Shown: piece after piece, positions 34,068-42,957 of the stretch
How positions within the stretch are numbered: the first letter of the stretch is position 1
Layout: the number at the start of each line of letters is the position of its first letter
NCBI GenBank assembly: GCA_934691935.1
Contig: CAKUTH010000004.1
Span: forward strand, 186,001-250,000
DNA length: 64,000 nucleotides
Reading direction: 5' to 3'
From: an uncultured Candidatus Melainabacteria bacterium
GTDB taxonomy: Bacteria; Cyanobacteriota; Vampirovibrionia; Gastranaerophilales; Gastranaerophilaceae
The notes under the pieces: model-generated
What the model saw: only the letters and a program-made list of their open reading frames with translations
Database searches by the model: none
What the model was told of the DNA's origin: nothing
Translations under genes and position numbers: made by a program

Positions 34068-34168
34068 CTTAATTTTATTAATTACTAAAAATCGTTAAAA
34101 CTTGAAAATAAATTTTGCGCGTGATATTTTTGTAAGTACGAAATTATAAATAGAATCGAGGAAAATTT

Positions 34169-35638
34169 ATGACAGAAGTTAGAGTAAGAATTGCTCCGTC
34201 ACCAAGCGGAAACTTACACATCGGTACTGCAAGAACTGCATTGTTCAACTACTTATTTGCTAAAAAAAATAATGGCAAATTCGTTTTGAGAATTGAAGAT
34301 ACTGATGCGGAACGTACTAAACAAGAATATATTGATAATATTTTCGATAGTTTAAAAGCATTGGGCTTAAATTGGGATGAAGGTCCTGATGTTGGCGGTC
34401 CTTATGGCCCTTATACACAATCAGAAAGATTTGATATTTATCCTAAATATGTTCAAGAACTTTTAGATAAAGGGTTTGCGTATGAATGCTTCTGTACTCA
34501 AGAAGAACTTGAACAAGAAAAAGAAGAAGCATCTAAAAATAAAAAACCTTATGTTTATACAAAAAAATGCTTGAACTTAACAGAAGAAGAAAAAGCGAAA
34601 CTTAGAGCAGAAGGTAGAAAACCTGCAATCAGATTTAATATTGCAAAAGCTCAAAAGGCTTTCCATGACACTTCTATGTTGACTTTTGACGATATGGTTA
34701 AAGGTGAACTTCACGTTGACACAGGTTTGTTGGGCGATTTCGTTATTATGAAATCAAATGGTACACCAACTTACAACTTCGCTGTTGTAATTGATGATAT
34801 GTTGATGAAAATTTCTCACGTTATCAGAGGTGAAGACCATATTTCAAACACATTCAAACAAATTTTGATTTTCGAAGCATTGGGTGCAGAAGTGCCAAAA
34901 TTTGGTCACTTAGGTATGATTTTAGCTCCAGATAGAAGTAAACTTTCAAAACGTCACGGCGCAACTGCTGTTTCAGAATTCGTTGAAAAAGGTTATTTGA
35001 CAGACGCGTTGATTAACTTTGTTGCACTTCTTGGTTGGTCGCCTTCTGACGGTCAAGAAATTAAAACTGTTGATGAAATTGCGCAAGACTTCAGAATTCA
35101 CGAAATTTCTTCATCAAATTCAATTTTTGAATACGACAAATTGAACTGGATGAACAGCCATTATATTAAGATGCTTTCAATCCCAGAATTAAAAGAAAGA
35201 TTGAAACCATTTTTAGCAAAATATGATTTGAATGAATTGACTGACGCTCAATACACTCGTATGGTTGAAGTTACTTACGAACCTTTGACTTTGTTGTCAG
35301 ATATTACAGATGCTGTTCCATATTTCTTCGGAGAAGATGTTGTTATGGAAGATAAAGCAAAAGAAACTCTTGATACAGAAGTTTCTCAAGATGTCTTGAA
35401 AACATTTATGGAACAAGCAAAAGACTGGGAATGGACAGAAGAAAACTTGCACGAAAAATTAGAAGCATTTAGAGCTTATTATAAAGAAAAAGGTGTTAAA
35501 CCAAAAGTTACGATGTGGGCAATCAGAGCTGCCGTTACTGGTAGAACTTGCGGTGCTGATATGACTGCAATCTTGGCAATCATCGGCAAAGAAAAAACAT
35601 TCCACAGAGTAAAATCTGCAATGAAACAAACTGTATAG
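34169..35638 (+). CDS. gltX: Glutamyl-tRNA synthetase
   Basis: 489 residues, full-length discriminating-size GluRS. The HIGH motif is RIAPSPSGNLHIGTARTALF; DTDAERTKQEYIDNI; KMSKS equivalent is RSKLSKRHGA near residue 255. It charges tRNA-Glu, and presence of gatB suggests that it or a paralog misacylates tRNA-Gln for transamidation. RBS GAGGAAAATTT precedes the ATG. Followed by a strong terminator. Confidence 0.96.
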   Translation: MTEVRVRIAPSPSGNLHIGTARTALFNYLFAKKNNGKFVLRIEDTDAERTKQEYIDNIFDSLKALGLNWDEGPDVGGPYGPYTQSERFDIYPKYVQELLDKGFAYECFCTQEELEQEKEEASKNKKPYVYTKKCLNLTEEEKAKLRAEGRKPAIRFNIAKAQKAFHDTSMLTFDDMVKGELHVDTGLLGDFVIMKSNGTPTYNFAVVIDDMLMKISHVIRGEDHISNTFKQILIFEALGAEVPKFGHLGMILAPDRSKLSKRHGATAVSEFVEKGYLTDALINFVALLGWSPSDGQEIKTVDEIAQDFRIHEISSSNSIFEYDKLNWMNSHYIKMLSIPELKERLKPFLAKYDLNELTDAQYTRMVEVTYEPLTLLSDITDAVPYFFGEDVVMEDKAKETLDTEVSQDVLKTFMEQAKDWEWTEENLHEKLEAFRAYYKEKGVKPKVTMWAIRAAVTGRTCGADMTAILAIIGKEKTFHRVKSAMKQTV

Positions 35639-35666
35639 TTAAGTTTCAAAATAAAAATAAATACTT

Positions 35667-35697
35667 AAAAGCCGTCCATATAACCGACGGCTTTTTT
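35667..35697 (+). terminator. Rho-independent terminator after gltX
   Basis: Arms AAAAGCCGTC and GACGGCTTTT with a 9-base loop, then TTT, 28 bases after the gltX stop. Confidence 0.9.
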
Positions 35698-35713
35698 ATA
35701 TATATAAGTTTGC

Positions 35714-35741
35714 TTTATTTTATTTTATTTTATTTTATTTT
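35714..35741. repeat. (TTTTA)5 microsatellite at the end of the HD-GYP-like gene
   Basis: Five TTTTA units overlap the last codons and stop of the minus-strand gene (…EITK stop). Slippage adds or removes units after the stop codon and should leave the protein unchanged. Confidence 0.7.
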
Positions 35742-36967
35742 GTTATTTCTACAAGTGCTTGTACTACAACAGGATCCCAGTCAATGCCAGATTTTGATTT
35801 TATAATTTCGATTGCTTCATTAGTTGACATTGCTTTTCTGTATGGTCTATCTGATGTCATTGCAGAATAGGCGTCAGCAACAGCGATAATTCTTGAACCA
35901 AATGGGATTGATTGACCTTTCAAGCCTTCTGGAGAACCCTTGCCGTCGTATCTTTCTTGCTGATAAGTTATATAAGGTACTACTTCTGACAAGAAATTGA
36001 TGTTCATCAAAAAATGTACGCCGAGATTTGAATGTTCTTGGATTTTTTTCAATTCATCGACAGATAGTTTGCCGTTTGTAGCGAACACTTTTTCTGACAA
36101 AGCAATTTTACCGATATTTTTTAACAAACCTGCGTAATATATCAAATCTGTAGTTTTTTCGTTCAAGCCGATTTGTTTGCAAATTTGTTTTGCAAGATTT
36201 GCGGTATTTCTTGAATGTGCAACCTTGTAACCGCCTTTTATGTCTACGGCACGGGCAAGATTTTCAACAAAACTTTGTTGATAATCGCATAAGTCACCAA
36301 TTAATGCTGTTAATTCAGCTCGAATATGTTGCAAATCGCCAACTGTAGCTAATTCATCTTCTAAAAGTTTGTTTGTTTCATCAATATTTTTTTGCAATGT
36401 AATTGAAGTTGCAAACAAAATGCCTATGCTTTCAACAAGTTGCAAATATTCTTCGCTGATAGGTTTTTGAGCTTCAAGTACAATTGCTCCAACAGATTTT
36501 ACGTTGCAATGCATTGAAACAGCTATAACATCTTCAAATACTGTTTCTTGTGCAGAAAATGCTTTCTTTGCAGTTTCTAAACCTGCACCAGAAGATGTTG
36601 TGCCAACTAATTCCAGTTCATTATTCTTTTCAAGATAAATATGGCAAGCATCAATTTCTAACATCTGTACGATAGAATGCGCAATTGAAGAATATATTGC
36701 TTGCTGTGCATTTGCATCAAAACTTAAAACGCATAATGTGTTTTGGAGTGAATATATTGAAACCAATTCTTTTAACTGTTTCTTTAATCCAGCTTTTTTA
36801 TCCTTAATATTGCTACCGATTTTTTTTGCCAAATCTTCTGAAATAAGGTTTTCGGCAATAAAATCTCCTAAGTTTAATGCAAAAATTTCTTCAATAGGGT
36901 CTTGGTTAATTAAATATTCAGACTGCGAAAACAGTGAAACACCATTATTTTTATCATCTTTTTTCAT
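35735..36967 (-). CDS. GAF plus degenerate HD-GYP-like protein
   Basis: 410 residues from ATG 36967 (MKKDDKNNG), with AAGGA upstream; an upstream frame to 36988 is unlikely. A GAF-like domain (about 90-200) precedes an HD-GYP fold. The framework is intact (HSRNTANLAKQICKQIGL, LKNIGKIAL, YDGKGSPEGLKGQSIP, VADAYSAMTSDRPYRKAMS) but metal ligands of active enzymes are missing: the HD pair reads KN, HHE reads QQE, GYP reads GSP and the final DA-D reads DAYS. It is probably a catalytically dead sensor or effector of c-di-GMP-type signalling. Downstream of the ftsL/rsmH pair by 280 bases. Confidence 0.82.
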   Translation of the reverse strand: MKKDDKNNGVSLFSQSEYLINQDPIEEIFALNLGDFIAENLISEDLAKKIGSNIKDKKAGLKKQLKELVSIYSLQNTLCVLSFDANAQQAIYSSIAHSIVQMLEIDACHIYLEKNNELELVGTTSSGAGLETAKKAFSAQETVFEDVIAVSMHCNVKSVGAIVLEAQKPISEEYLQLVESIGILFATSITLQKNIDETNKLLEDELATVGDLQHIRAELTALIGDLCDYQQSFVENLARAVDIKGGYKVAHSRNTANLAKQICKQIGLNEKTTDLIYYAGLLKNIGKIALSEKVFATNGKLSVDELKKIQEHSNLGVHFLMNINFLSEVVPYITYQQERYDGKGSPEGLKGQSIPFGSRIIAVADAYSAMTSDRPYRKAMSTNEAIEIIKSKSGIDWDPVVVQALVEITK

Positions 36968-37250
36968 GAAAATTTTCCTTACATACATGCCTTCATATTC
37001 TTATACGGCACAACTTCAAAAAAACTTTAATGAAATTTACAAAACTTCATACTTTAGTATGGGAAAGTTTATACTAAAGTTGAAATTGATAGACGTATTA
37101 ACTAATTCTATCAATTAAATGAAATAAGTAACTCGACTAATTGCACACCAAAATACTTTTCCGTTTAATATAATTACTAAATCTTTTTCATACTTCCAGC
37201 TATTCTTAATTCCAATAGGCTCTTTTTAAGGGCCTTTTTCTTTTAAAAAT

Positions 37251-37703
37251 TTAGTAACCGACAGCCCAGTTAAATGACGCTGTTTTTTGTGGAGTTGAAA
37301 CAACTGGTGCACTGGCATCAACAGCTTGTACTTCAATAACTTTTTCAGCTTTTGCCAACATATTGTATTGCATCATTTTTGTATCAACATTATTAAATGA
37401 TTTCAATCTATCCAGGTTGTTTTGTAATTCTGCATTTTCGTCGTTAAGTGTAGTAATTTGACGGCTAAGTTTATTCAAAGTTAATTCATTAGACATCGCA
37501 AAATAGTAACTAACAAAAGCAAAAAGCACTGCTACTCCTAATAAAGCACATAAAGTTTTGTTTACTTTTCTAATAGCCATAGCTTTTTGTGAAATCTCCT
37601 TTTGAAAATAACCTTCAATAACCTGATTTTCGATTGGATTGTTTACATAAGTGGTTTCTTGATAACTTAAACTTTCAACTGTTCTTACTCTTACCGTATT
37701 CAA
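37251..37703 (-). CDS. ftsL: FtsL-like cell-division protein
   Basis: 150 residues. Cytoplasmic N-terminal ~55 residues, one membrane helix (TLCALLGVAVLFAFVSYYFAM), then a leucine-zipper-like coiled coil (LNKLSRQITTLNDENAELQNNLDRLKSF). FtsL joins FtsB and FtsQ in the divisome. Its position 15 bases downstream of rsmH matches the mraZ-rsmH-ftsL-ftsI order of the division cluster, although ftsI does not follow here. Call rests on topology and context. Confidence 0.8.
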   Translation of the reverse strand: MNTVRVRTVESLSYQETTYVNNPIENQVIEGYFQKEISQKAMAIRKVNKTLCALLGVAVLFAFVSYYFAMSNELTLNKLSRQITTLNDENAELQNNLDRLKSFNNVDTKMMQYNMLAKAEKVIEVQAVDASAPVVSTPQKTASFNWAVGY

Positions 37704-37718
37704 ACCTTTTTTACCCCA

Positions 37719-38657
37719 TTAAATTTTTCTGATACACCTCGCGACGCGAAGTTTAGCACTTCTCGACGGTGGATTAATCCTTATCTCCTCATCACTCGCA
37801 ACTATTGGCTTTTTGTTTACCAGCTCCAATATTGGTGGTGGACAATGGCAAATCATTTGAGATTTATCGCAATGACACCTTTGTGAATGATACTTGAATA
37901 AGTGTTTCACTAATCTGTCCTCTAACGAGTGAAAACTTATTACACTTATTATAGCACCAAAATCTAACAAATCCAACACATCATTCAGAGTATTTTTTAC
38001 ATTTGTTAACTCTTGGTTTACTTCAATCCGAATTGCCTGAAAAACCCGAGTAGCAGGGTGTATTGACGATTTTACATGAGGCGTGCAGTTGACTATTAAA
38101 TCGGCTAATTCCGTAGTGGTTTCAAGCCTTTTGACCTTTCTTTGTTCAACTATTTTTTTTGCAATTCTTTTTGAAAATCTTTCTTCACCATATTCTGAAA
38201 AAATTCTAACTAAATCGTCCTCAGAGTAAGTGTTTACAACATCGTAAGCCGAAAAATCAGCATCTTGATTAAATCTCATATCAAGAGGAGCTTCTTTTGA
38301 AAAAGAAAATCCTCTTTCTCCTTTATGAAATTGGTGATAGGATGCACCAAGGTCAAAAAGCACGCCACCAGTGATTTTTTTAATACCGAGGTCGTGTAAA
38401 ACAGATTTTATATTTGTATATGAACTTTTTACAATTGTTAAGTTTTTGTAATCTTTTAATCTTTCGGATGATGCTTTAATAGCATCTTCGTCAACATCAA
38501 ATGCAATAAGCCTTCCATCAGGTTGTATCTTGCTTAAAATGAGTCCACTGTGCCCGCCCCCGCCGAGTGTGCAATCGACATAAATCTTGCCGTTTTGGCA
38601 TTCCAACGCGTCAACAGCTTCATTTTTCATAACTGTATAGTGTGTAAATTCTTCCAT
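37719..38657 (-). CDS. rsmH: 16S rRNA (cytosine1402-N4)-methyltransferase
   Basis: 312 residues. SAM site VDCTLGGGGHSGLIL, FDVDEDAIKASSERL, then GVLFDLGASYHQFHKGERGFSF, HPATRVFQAIRIEVNQEL, ISFHSLEDRLVKHLFK and the CHCDKSQMICHCPP cysteine pairs near the C-terminus, and IRINPPSRSAKLRVARCI. Methylates the 16S decoding centre. On the minus strand TGCTACAAT (extended -10) lies 6 bases before the ATG, another leaderless candidate. Confidence 0.96.
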   Translation of the reverse strand: MEEFTHYTVMKNEAVDALECQNGKIYVDCTLGGGGHSGLILSKIQPDGRLIAFDVDEDAIKASSERLKDYKNLTIVKSSYTNIKSVLHDLGIKKITGGVLFDLGASYHQFHKGERGFSFSKEAPLDMRFNQDADFSAYDVVNTYSEDDLVRIFSEYGEERFSKRIAKKIVEQRKVKRLETTTELADLIVNCTPHVKSSIHPATRVFQAIRIEVNQELTNVKNTLNDVLDLLDFGAIISVISFHSLEDRLVKHLFKYHSQRCHCDKSQMICHCPPPILELVNKKPIVASDEEIRINPPSRSAKLRVARCIRKI

Positions 38658-38697
38658 GGCCTAATTGTAGCATAAAGATAGGGATTGGGGAATAGTG

Positions 38698-38956
38698 TAA
38701 ATAAGACGTTAAGGCGATAAGTCGATAAGCTCATTACGTTAGTAAGTAAGTCCGTAAGTAAGTAGGTTGGGCTTTCTAGCCCAACAGCGAAACTGACAAA
38801 GTAAGTAGGTAGGAGGATACTAAGATACTAGGGCACTAAGGAGTTTATGTAAGTAAGGTTTGTCATCTTGAGCGAAGCGAAAGATCTCATTATTTATTAG
38901 CCCCCACCTTAATCCTCCCCCATTGGGGAGGAAATTAATTCTTCCAATCTTTATAA
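38698..38956. repeat. Intergenic repeat block before pilin locus 2
   Basis: About 260 bases without a gene: TAAG words (GACGTTAAGGCGATAAG, GTAAGTAAGTAGG), a GTTGGGCTTTCTAGCCCAAC hairpin (38767-38786), GGATACTAAGATACTAGGG (38813-38831), TCATCTTGAGCGAAGCGAAAG (38863-38883) and a CCTCCCC-ATT-GGGGAGG hairpin (38915-38932). Confidence 0.75.
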
Positions 38957-38962
38957 TCACCC

Positions 38963-38991
38963 TTGAAAAATTCGAACATATATGTCATAAT
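38963..38991 (+). promoter_or_regulatory. Promoter of poly-G leader locus 2
   Basis: TTGAAA (38963-38968), 17-base spacer, TGT-CATAAT (-10 38986-38991), 6 bases to the leader ATG at 38998. This mirrors the locus 1 promoter at 31074. Confidence 0.7.
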
Positions 38992-38997
38992 AAATAT

Positions 38998-39105
38998 ATG
39001 GACAGAGAACACGGAGTTAATGAGATGAAAGATTTAAGAGATTTGAGCATGTTTGAAAACCCTTGCGCTACAAGGGATAGAACCCAATGGGGGGGGGGGC
39101 TTTAA
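38998..39105 (+). CDS. Leader peptide of pilin locus 2, ends in the poly-G tract
   Basis: 35 codons. N-terminus MDREHGVNEMKDLRDL resembles locus 1; the end reads TRDRTQWGGGL then TAA through the G11 tract. Its DNA has the hairpin CCCTTG-CGCTA-CAAGGG, which buries AAGGG ten bases before the ATG of the pilin frame at 39087. Promoter box ends 6 bases upstream, so it would be read from a leaderless mRNA. Relative to loci 1 and 3 the leader carries an extra base before the tract. Support is architectural. Confidence 0.55.
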   Translation: MDREHGVNEMKDLRDLSMFENPCATRDRTQWGGGL

Positions 39106-40082
39106 GCTCTAGTTACGTAAGCAAGTTAGGAAGTAAGGAAGTTAGTAAGATTTGTCATCTTGAGCGAAGCGCAAGATCTCAAAGCAGTGAGATTCTTCGG
39201 CTGGCGCCTCAGAATGACAGACTTCGTCATGCTGAACTTGTTTCAGCATCTCAACTGCAGGAGAGGGGTACATTCAGTCGCAACAATAAAACCCTCTCCC
39301 GAATTTCTAAGTTCACTTCGTTCACCAAGAAATTCAACCCTCTCCCAGAGGTTGAGGGGAAATGTGCCTTCACCCTCGCCGAAGGTGCTACGCACGTAGA
39401 CACTTGCGACGGTAAACGAAAAATCGCTTTCACTTTGGCAGAAGTTCTCATCACCCTTGGCATAATCGGGGTTGTTATGGCGTTGACGATACCGAATGCT
39501 ATTAGTTCTTATAAGAAAAAAGTTTTAGAAACTAGGTTTGAAAAATTGTATTCTACTCTAAATCAAGCATTGGTAATGTCACAGGTTGAAAATGGGGAAT
39601 GTAGTGGTTGGGAGTTTGGTAGTTTTACAGAGCATCGAAATCACGAAATAATGAAGGCTTGGTGGAAAAAATATTTTGAACCTTATCTTAGGGAAATAAT
39701 TCAAGCCGAAGTTAGTGCAAATAATAATTCTAATAATGGAGCATATAGGGTTTATTTTAATGACGGTTCATCTGTGAGGCTTGAAGCATTGCCTGGTGAT
39801 TATGCGCGTATTGTTCTTTACCCAAATGCAAAAAAAATAAATAGACCTGAGCTAATTACCTTGGAAGATAAAGCAGGAAAAGATTATTTTATGTTTTTTT
39901 TAAGAGCTAGCAGTTGCAAATTTGTACCAGCGACTTCTGAAAAATCAAATTCCGAATTAGTTAAATCATGTTTAAATGATTATAATAGTTTTATTTCTAC
40001 TAATGCATCTGGCGGGGCTTGTGCAGAACTAATAATTCGCAATGGTTGGAAAATTCCGAATGATTATCCCATCAAATTATAA
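39087..40082 (+). CDS. Type IV pilin-like protein with poly-G leader (locus 2), chimeric prepilin motif
   Basis: 331 residues from ATG 39087, which overlaps the G11 tract, so the protein starts MGGGALSSSYVSKLGSKEV. AAGGG sits 10 bases upstream. With G11 this ATG is in frame with the pilin. The pre-sequence includes translated repeats (CHLERSARSQ, RHAELVSASQ) and two prepilin-like motifs: KCAFTLAE, truncated, then GATHVDTCDGKRKIAFTLAEVLITLGIIGVV. Only the second precedes a hydrophobic helix. The mature domain (ALTIPNAISSYKKKVLETRFEKLY...) departs from the shared C-terminal motif (KKINRPEL, KAGKDYFMFFL), so it is a divergent member. Confidence 0.75.
   Translation: MGGGALSSSYVSKLGSKEVSKICHLERSARSQSSEILRLAPQNDRLRHAELVSASQLQERGTFSRNNKTLSRISKFTSFTKKFNPLPEVEGKCAFTLAEGATHVDTCDGKRKIAFTLAEVLITLGIIGVVMALTIPNAISSYKKKVLETRFEKLYSTLNQALVMSQVENGECSGWEFGSFTEHRNHEIMKAWWKKYFEPYLREIIQAEVSANNNSNNGAYRVYFNDGSSVRLEALPGDYARIVLYPNAKKINRPELITLEDKAGKDYFMFFLRASSCKFVPATSEKSNSELVKSCLNDYNSFISTNASGGACAELIIRNGWKIPNDYPIKL
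39089..39099 (+). repeat. Homopolymeric G11 tract
   Basis: Eleven G after AACCCAAT and before CTTTAAGCTCT, homologous to the tracts at 31181 and 63018. Confidence 0.9.
39112..39260. repeat. Mosaic repeat segment in pilin leader 2
   Basis: TAAG words (39115-39149), TCATCTTGAGCGAAGCGCAAG (39155-39175), half palindrome GATTCTTCGGCTGGCGCCTC with CAGAATGAC (39191-39219), and GCTGAACTTGTTTCAGC hairpin (39231-39247), all open in the pilin frame. Confidence 0.75.
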
Positions 40083-40109
40083 TTTACAATACTCTTTTTA
40101 TGCTAAAAT
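40083..40109 (+). promoter_or_regulatory. Promoter of the AsmA-like gene, leaderless geometry
   Basis: TTTACA (40083-40088), 15-base spacer, TGC-TAAAAT (-10 at 40104-40109), then AGTGGT and the ATG at 40116. No RBS. Confidence 0.6.
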
Positions 40110-40115
40110 AGTGGT

Positions 40116-42905
40116 ATGATAAAAATGACGAAAAAGTTGAGAGTAGGGATGATTGTCGCCAGTTTTGCGCTGGTTGTGGGGTATTTGCCGTTTGGGCTAT
40201 ATCTCAATGTTTTGCCTTGGGCTGTGTCTAATCCGAAGATGATTAATTGGACAGAAAATTATTTGGCAAAAAATATGGGGCTTGATTTACAAATCAAAAA
40301 CCCAAAACTTAAAACATCGCTTTCGTTGGACATTGAATTTTTTGTTGATGACTTATCGCTTAAAAAAGAAAATATTGATATTTTTAAGTTAGACAATTTT
40401 GAAACAATTATTTCAGTAAAAGAAATTTTTCAAAAAAATATTATTATAAAAAAACTTGGTGCTGATAATATTTTTGCAGATGTAAATAAACTTATGACAC
40501 TTGGCGGTAAGCAGGAAACTGAACCCCAAAAAACAGATTGGAATTTGGATTTTTACGATTCAATTTTATATGTCAAAAATTCGTTGTTTTTATACAAAGT
40601 AGAGCCTGCAACTTACGTTTCGTTAAGTGCAAAAGATGTTAGTATCGACAATACTCAAAAAGAGTTGCGTTATGTACATTTTAACCTTACTTCAGATATT
40701 AAAAAAGGTAGTGAAAAACTCCATTTTAATATTGCTGATAGGAACGCGGTTTATATAAAAGATAAAGCTATTTGGGCAGATAAATGTTATCTTGTAATAA
40801 ACAAATCAAAAATTTTTTTCAATGTGTTTGCTAATAAAAAGAAAAAGTTTAATATTGAAGTTTTTTCAGACAAGATAGATATGGCAGATGTTTTAACCCT
40901 AATAAATTCTGGAATTGTTGAAAATAATCTTGATGAACCGTTGGCATTTTTTAAAGATTTGAAAGGTAGTTTTAATTTTAATATAAAATTAACTGATAAA
41001 GATTTGAATGGTGTTGTAAATTTGAATAAGTTTTCTTGTAAAATAGTTCCGATTGCAAATATACCGCTTTCTCTTGAAAAAGGTAAAATCCTTATGACAA
41101 AAGATATGATTACGTTAAAGGATTTTCAAGGGGTTTACAACAACCGTCAAGAAAATAAAGTTGAAATGTCTGGAACAGTAAAGGATTATTTAAAATCAAT
41201 TGATACTAATGTCGTTGCTCGTGCTGTTGTTACAAATGATTTTGCCAAAAATTATATGTCAAAAATTGTAGGTGTTCCGATAGAATTGACGGGTGGTTCG
41301 ACAAGAACGCGTGTTGATTTAAAGGCAATAAATAACAAAATTGATGTAAAATGGCTATTTGGATTAAAATCAGGGCAAGATATATTGATTGATGGTGCAT
41401 CGCTCACTCCAGCGGATTACAGAAGAATGCTTAAGGCTATTTTGCATTTTGAAGATAATATTTTAAATATAAAAACAGTGGACTATTACATTGCGCCAGA
41501 AAATTTAGACAAAGAAAAACGTAAGAAAATACAGCCTGTATTAAAACTTTCTGGTGATGTTGACTGTTCAAAAGAAATCCCGATGGTGCAAAATTTGGGG
41601 TTTGAAATTCCAAAGCCATTGCCGAGTGAGTTTTTGAACGTGCTTATTGGACAAAGACTTTTTAAAGGTGGCAAGATAGCTGGCGATTTGCGTTTTATTA
41701 ATACTACTAAGTATCCGACGCTGGATGGACGATTAACCATGGATGAGGTTAGAATTCCATCGCAGAGAGTTTTCCTGAAACACGGAGAAATGGTGGCCGA
41801 AGATGGACTGTTAAAGCTAATGGCAGACGGTGGTTATCGTCGCTCTAGGTATGATTTTGACGGTAGTTTGGTTAATGAAATTAAGTTTCCGATTATTGTT
41901 AAAGATATAAAACTTACTGTTGATAATGTAGATGTAGAAAAATTTATAGCTTCAGCAAATAATCAGAATTCTCAAGCAATAACAAGTGAAAAAATGGATT
42001 TGTCGCCTTCTGGTACTGCAAAAAATGATGATGACGATACTCCGACATTTGATATTGGTAATTTTATCGTGGAAAACTGTGTTTTACATATCTTGAAAGG
42101 TTCTTATAAAGATATTTTGTTTAATGATGTTCAAGCTACTTTGACTTTAAATAAAGACAGTATTTTAGACATGTATTCAAACAGATTTGAGATAGCCGAA
42201 GGTCATTCTTCTGCGAAAGTTCATTGTGATTTGAAAAAACATAAGTACGCTATAAGACTGGGCATAAAAGAGGTTAATTCAGATTTGATGGCGTCGACTA
42301 TTTTGCAATTAAAAAAAGAGATTACTGGTAAAGCTAGCGGATTAATTGAATTAAACACAGATGATAAGATGAAATTAAACGGCTCTATTAAATTTTTGGT
42401 TGAAAACGGAACTATCCAAAAAATTGGTTTAGTAGAATATGTTTTGAAGTTTGCGGCGTTGTTCAGAAATCCGATTGCGACGATTAGTCCGTCCGTATTT
42501 TCTGATTTAGTTAATGTTCCTGAGGGTAATTTTGACAGAATAACTGGGGTGTTAGAGCTTAAGGATAATGTTATAGAAAGTATGAGGATAAAATCATCAT
42601 CACCTCAGTTGAGCTCATTCATTGCAGGACGATACAATCTTGAAACTTCTGATGCGGCGTTGAGAATTTACACGAAATTTAGTAATAGAAATAAGGGGTT
42701 TGCAGGCGCGTTAAGAAACATTTCTTTGAATGCTTTGGCAAACAGAATGCCTATGAACACAAGAAATGATGCGCATTATTACGAAGCAGAATTGTCACAG
42801 TTGCCTGAATTGGAAGATGAACGTAATGCTCAAATATTTATGACAAAAGTTGATGGGGATGTTGAGCATAATAATTTTATTTCATCATTGAAAAAGTTGA
42901 AATGA
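40116..42905 (+). CDS. Large AsmA-like inner-membrane-anchored protein
   Basis: 929 residues. N-terminal membrane anchor (VGMIVASFALVVGYLPFGLYL) followed by a long beta-rich periplasmic body. The early segment (NPKMINWTENYLAKNMGLDLQIKNPKLKTSL...) and the C-terminal part (SGTAK..., VNLELTDNVIESMRIKSSSPQLSSFIAGRYNLETSDA-like order) match the AsmA/YhdP/TamB style of proteins that bridge membranes and move lipids. No specific subfamily is claimed. Start ATG 40116 fits the -10; ATG 40125 (MTKKLRVGM) is an alternative. It is unlinked to LPS transport genes here. Confidence 0.75.
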   Translation: MIKMTKKLRVGMIVASFALVVGYLPFGLYLNVLPWAVSNPKMINWTENYLAKNMGLDLQIKNPKLKTSLSLDIEFFVDDLSLKKENIDIFKLDNFETIISVKEIFQKNIIIKKLGADNIFADVNKLMTLGGKQETEPQKTDWNLDFYDSILYVKNSLFLYKVEPATYVSLSAKDVSIDNTQKELRYVHFNLTSDIKKGSEKLHFNIADRNAVYIKDKAIWADKCYLVINKSKIFFNVFANKKKKFNIEVFSDKIDMADVLTLINSGIVENNLDEPLAFFKDLKGSFNFNIKLTDKDLNGVVNLNKFSCKIVPIANIPLSLEKGKILMTKDMITLKDFQGVYNNRQENKVEMSGTVKDYLKSIDTNVVARAVVTNDFAKNYMSKIVGVPIELTGGSTRTRVDLKAINNKIDVKWLFGLKSGQDILIDGASLTPADYRRMLKAILHFEDNILNIKTVDYYIAPENLDKEKRKKIQPVLKLSGDVDCSKEIPMVQNLGFEIPKPLPSEFLNVLIGQRLFKGGKIAGDLRFINTTKYPTLDGRLTMDEVRIPSQRVFLKHGEMVAEDGLLKLMADGGYRRSRYDFDGSLVNEIKFPIIVKDIKLTVDNVDVEKFIASANNQNSQAITSEKMDLSPSGTAKNDDDDTPTFDIGNFIVENCVLHILKGSYKDILFNDVQATLTLNKDSILDMYSNRFEIAEGHSSAKVHCDLKKHKYAIRLGIKEVNSDLMASTILQLKKEITGKASGLIELNTDDKMKLNGSIKFLVENGTIQKIGLVEYVLKFAALFRNPIATISPSVFSDLVNVPEGNFDRITGVLELKDNVIESMRIKSSSPQLSSFIAGRYNLETSDAALRIYTKFSNRNKGFAGALRNISLNALANRMPMNTRNDAHYYEAELSQLPELEDERNAQIFMTKVDGDVEHNNFISSLKKLK

Positions 42906-42957
42906 TATATTATTATAATTTTGCTTTAAATATTAAGATATAGAAGAAGGAGAGTTT

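Noticed and set aside
37200..37250. Terminator for ftsL
   Set aside because: GGCTC/GGGCC hairpin is imperfect and its T-run faces the plus strand, where there is no gene.
22718..39400. Prophage or insertion sequence
   Set aside because: No integrase, transposase or phage structural gene is found; repeats are short palindromes and mosaics only.
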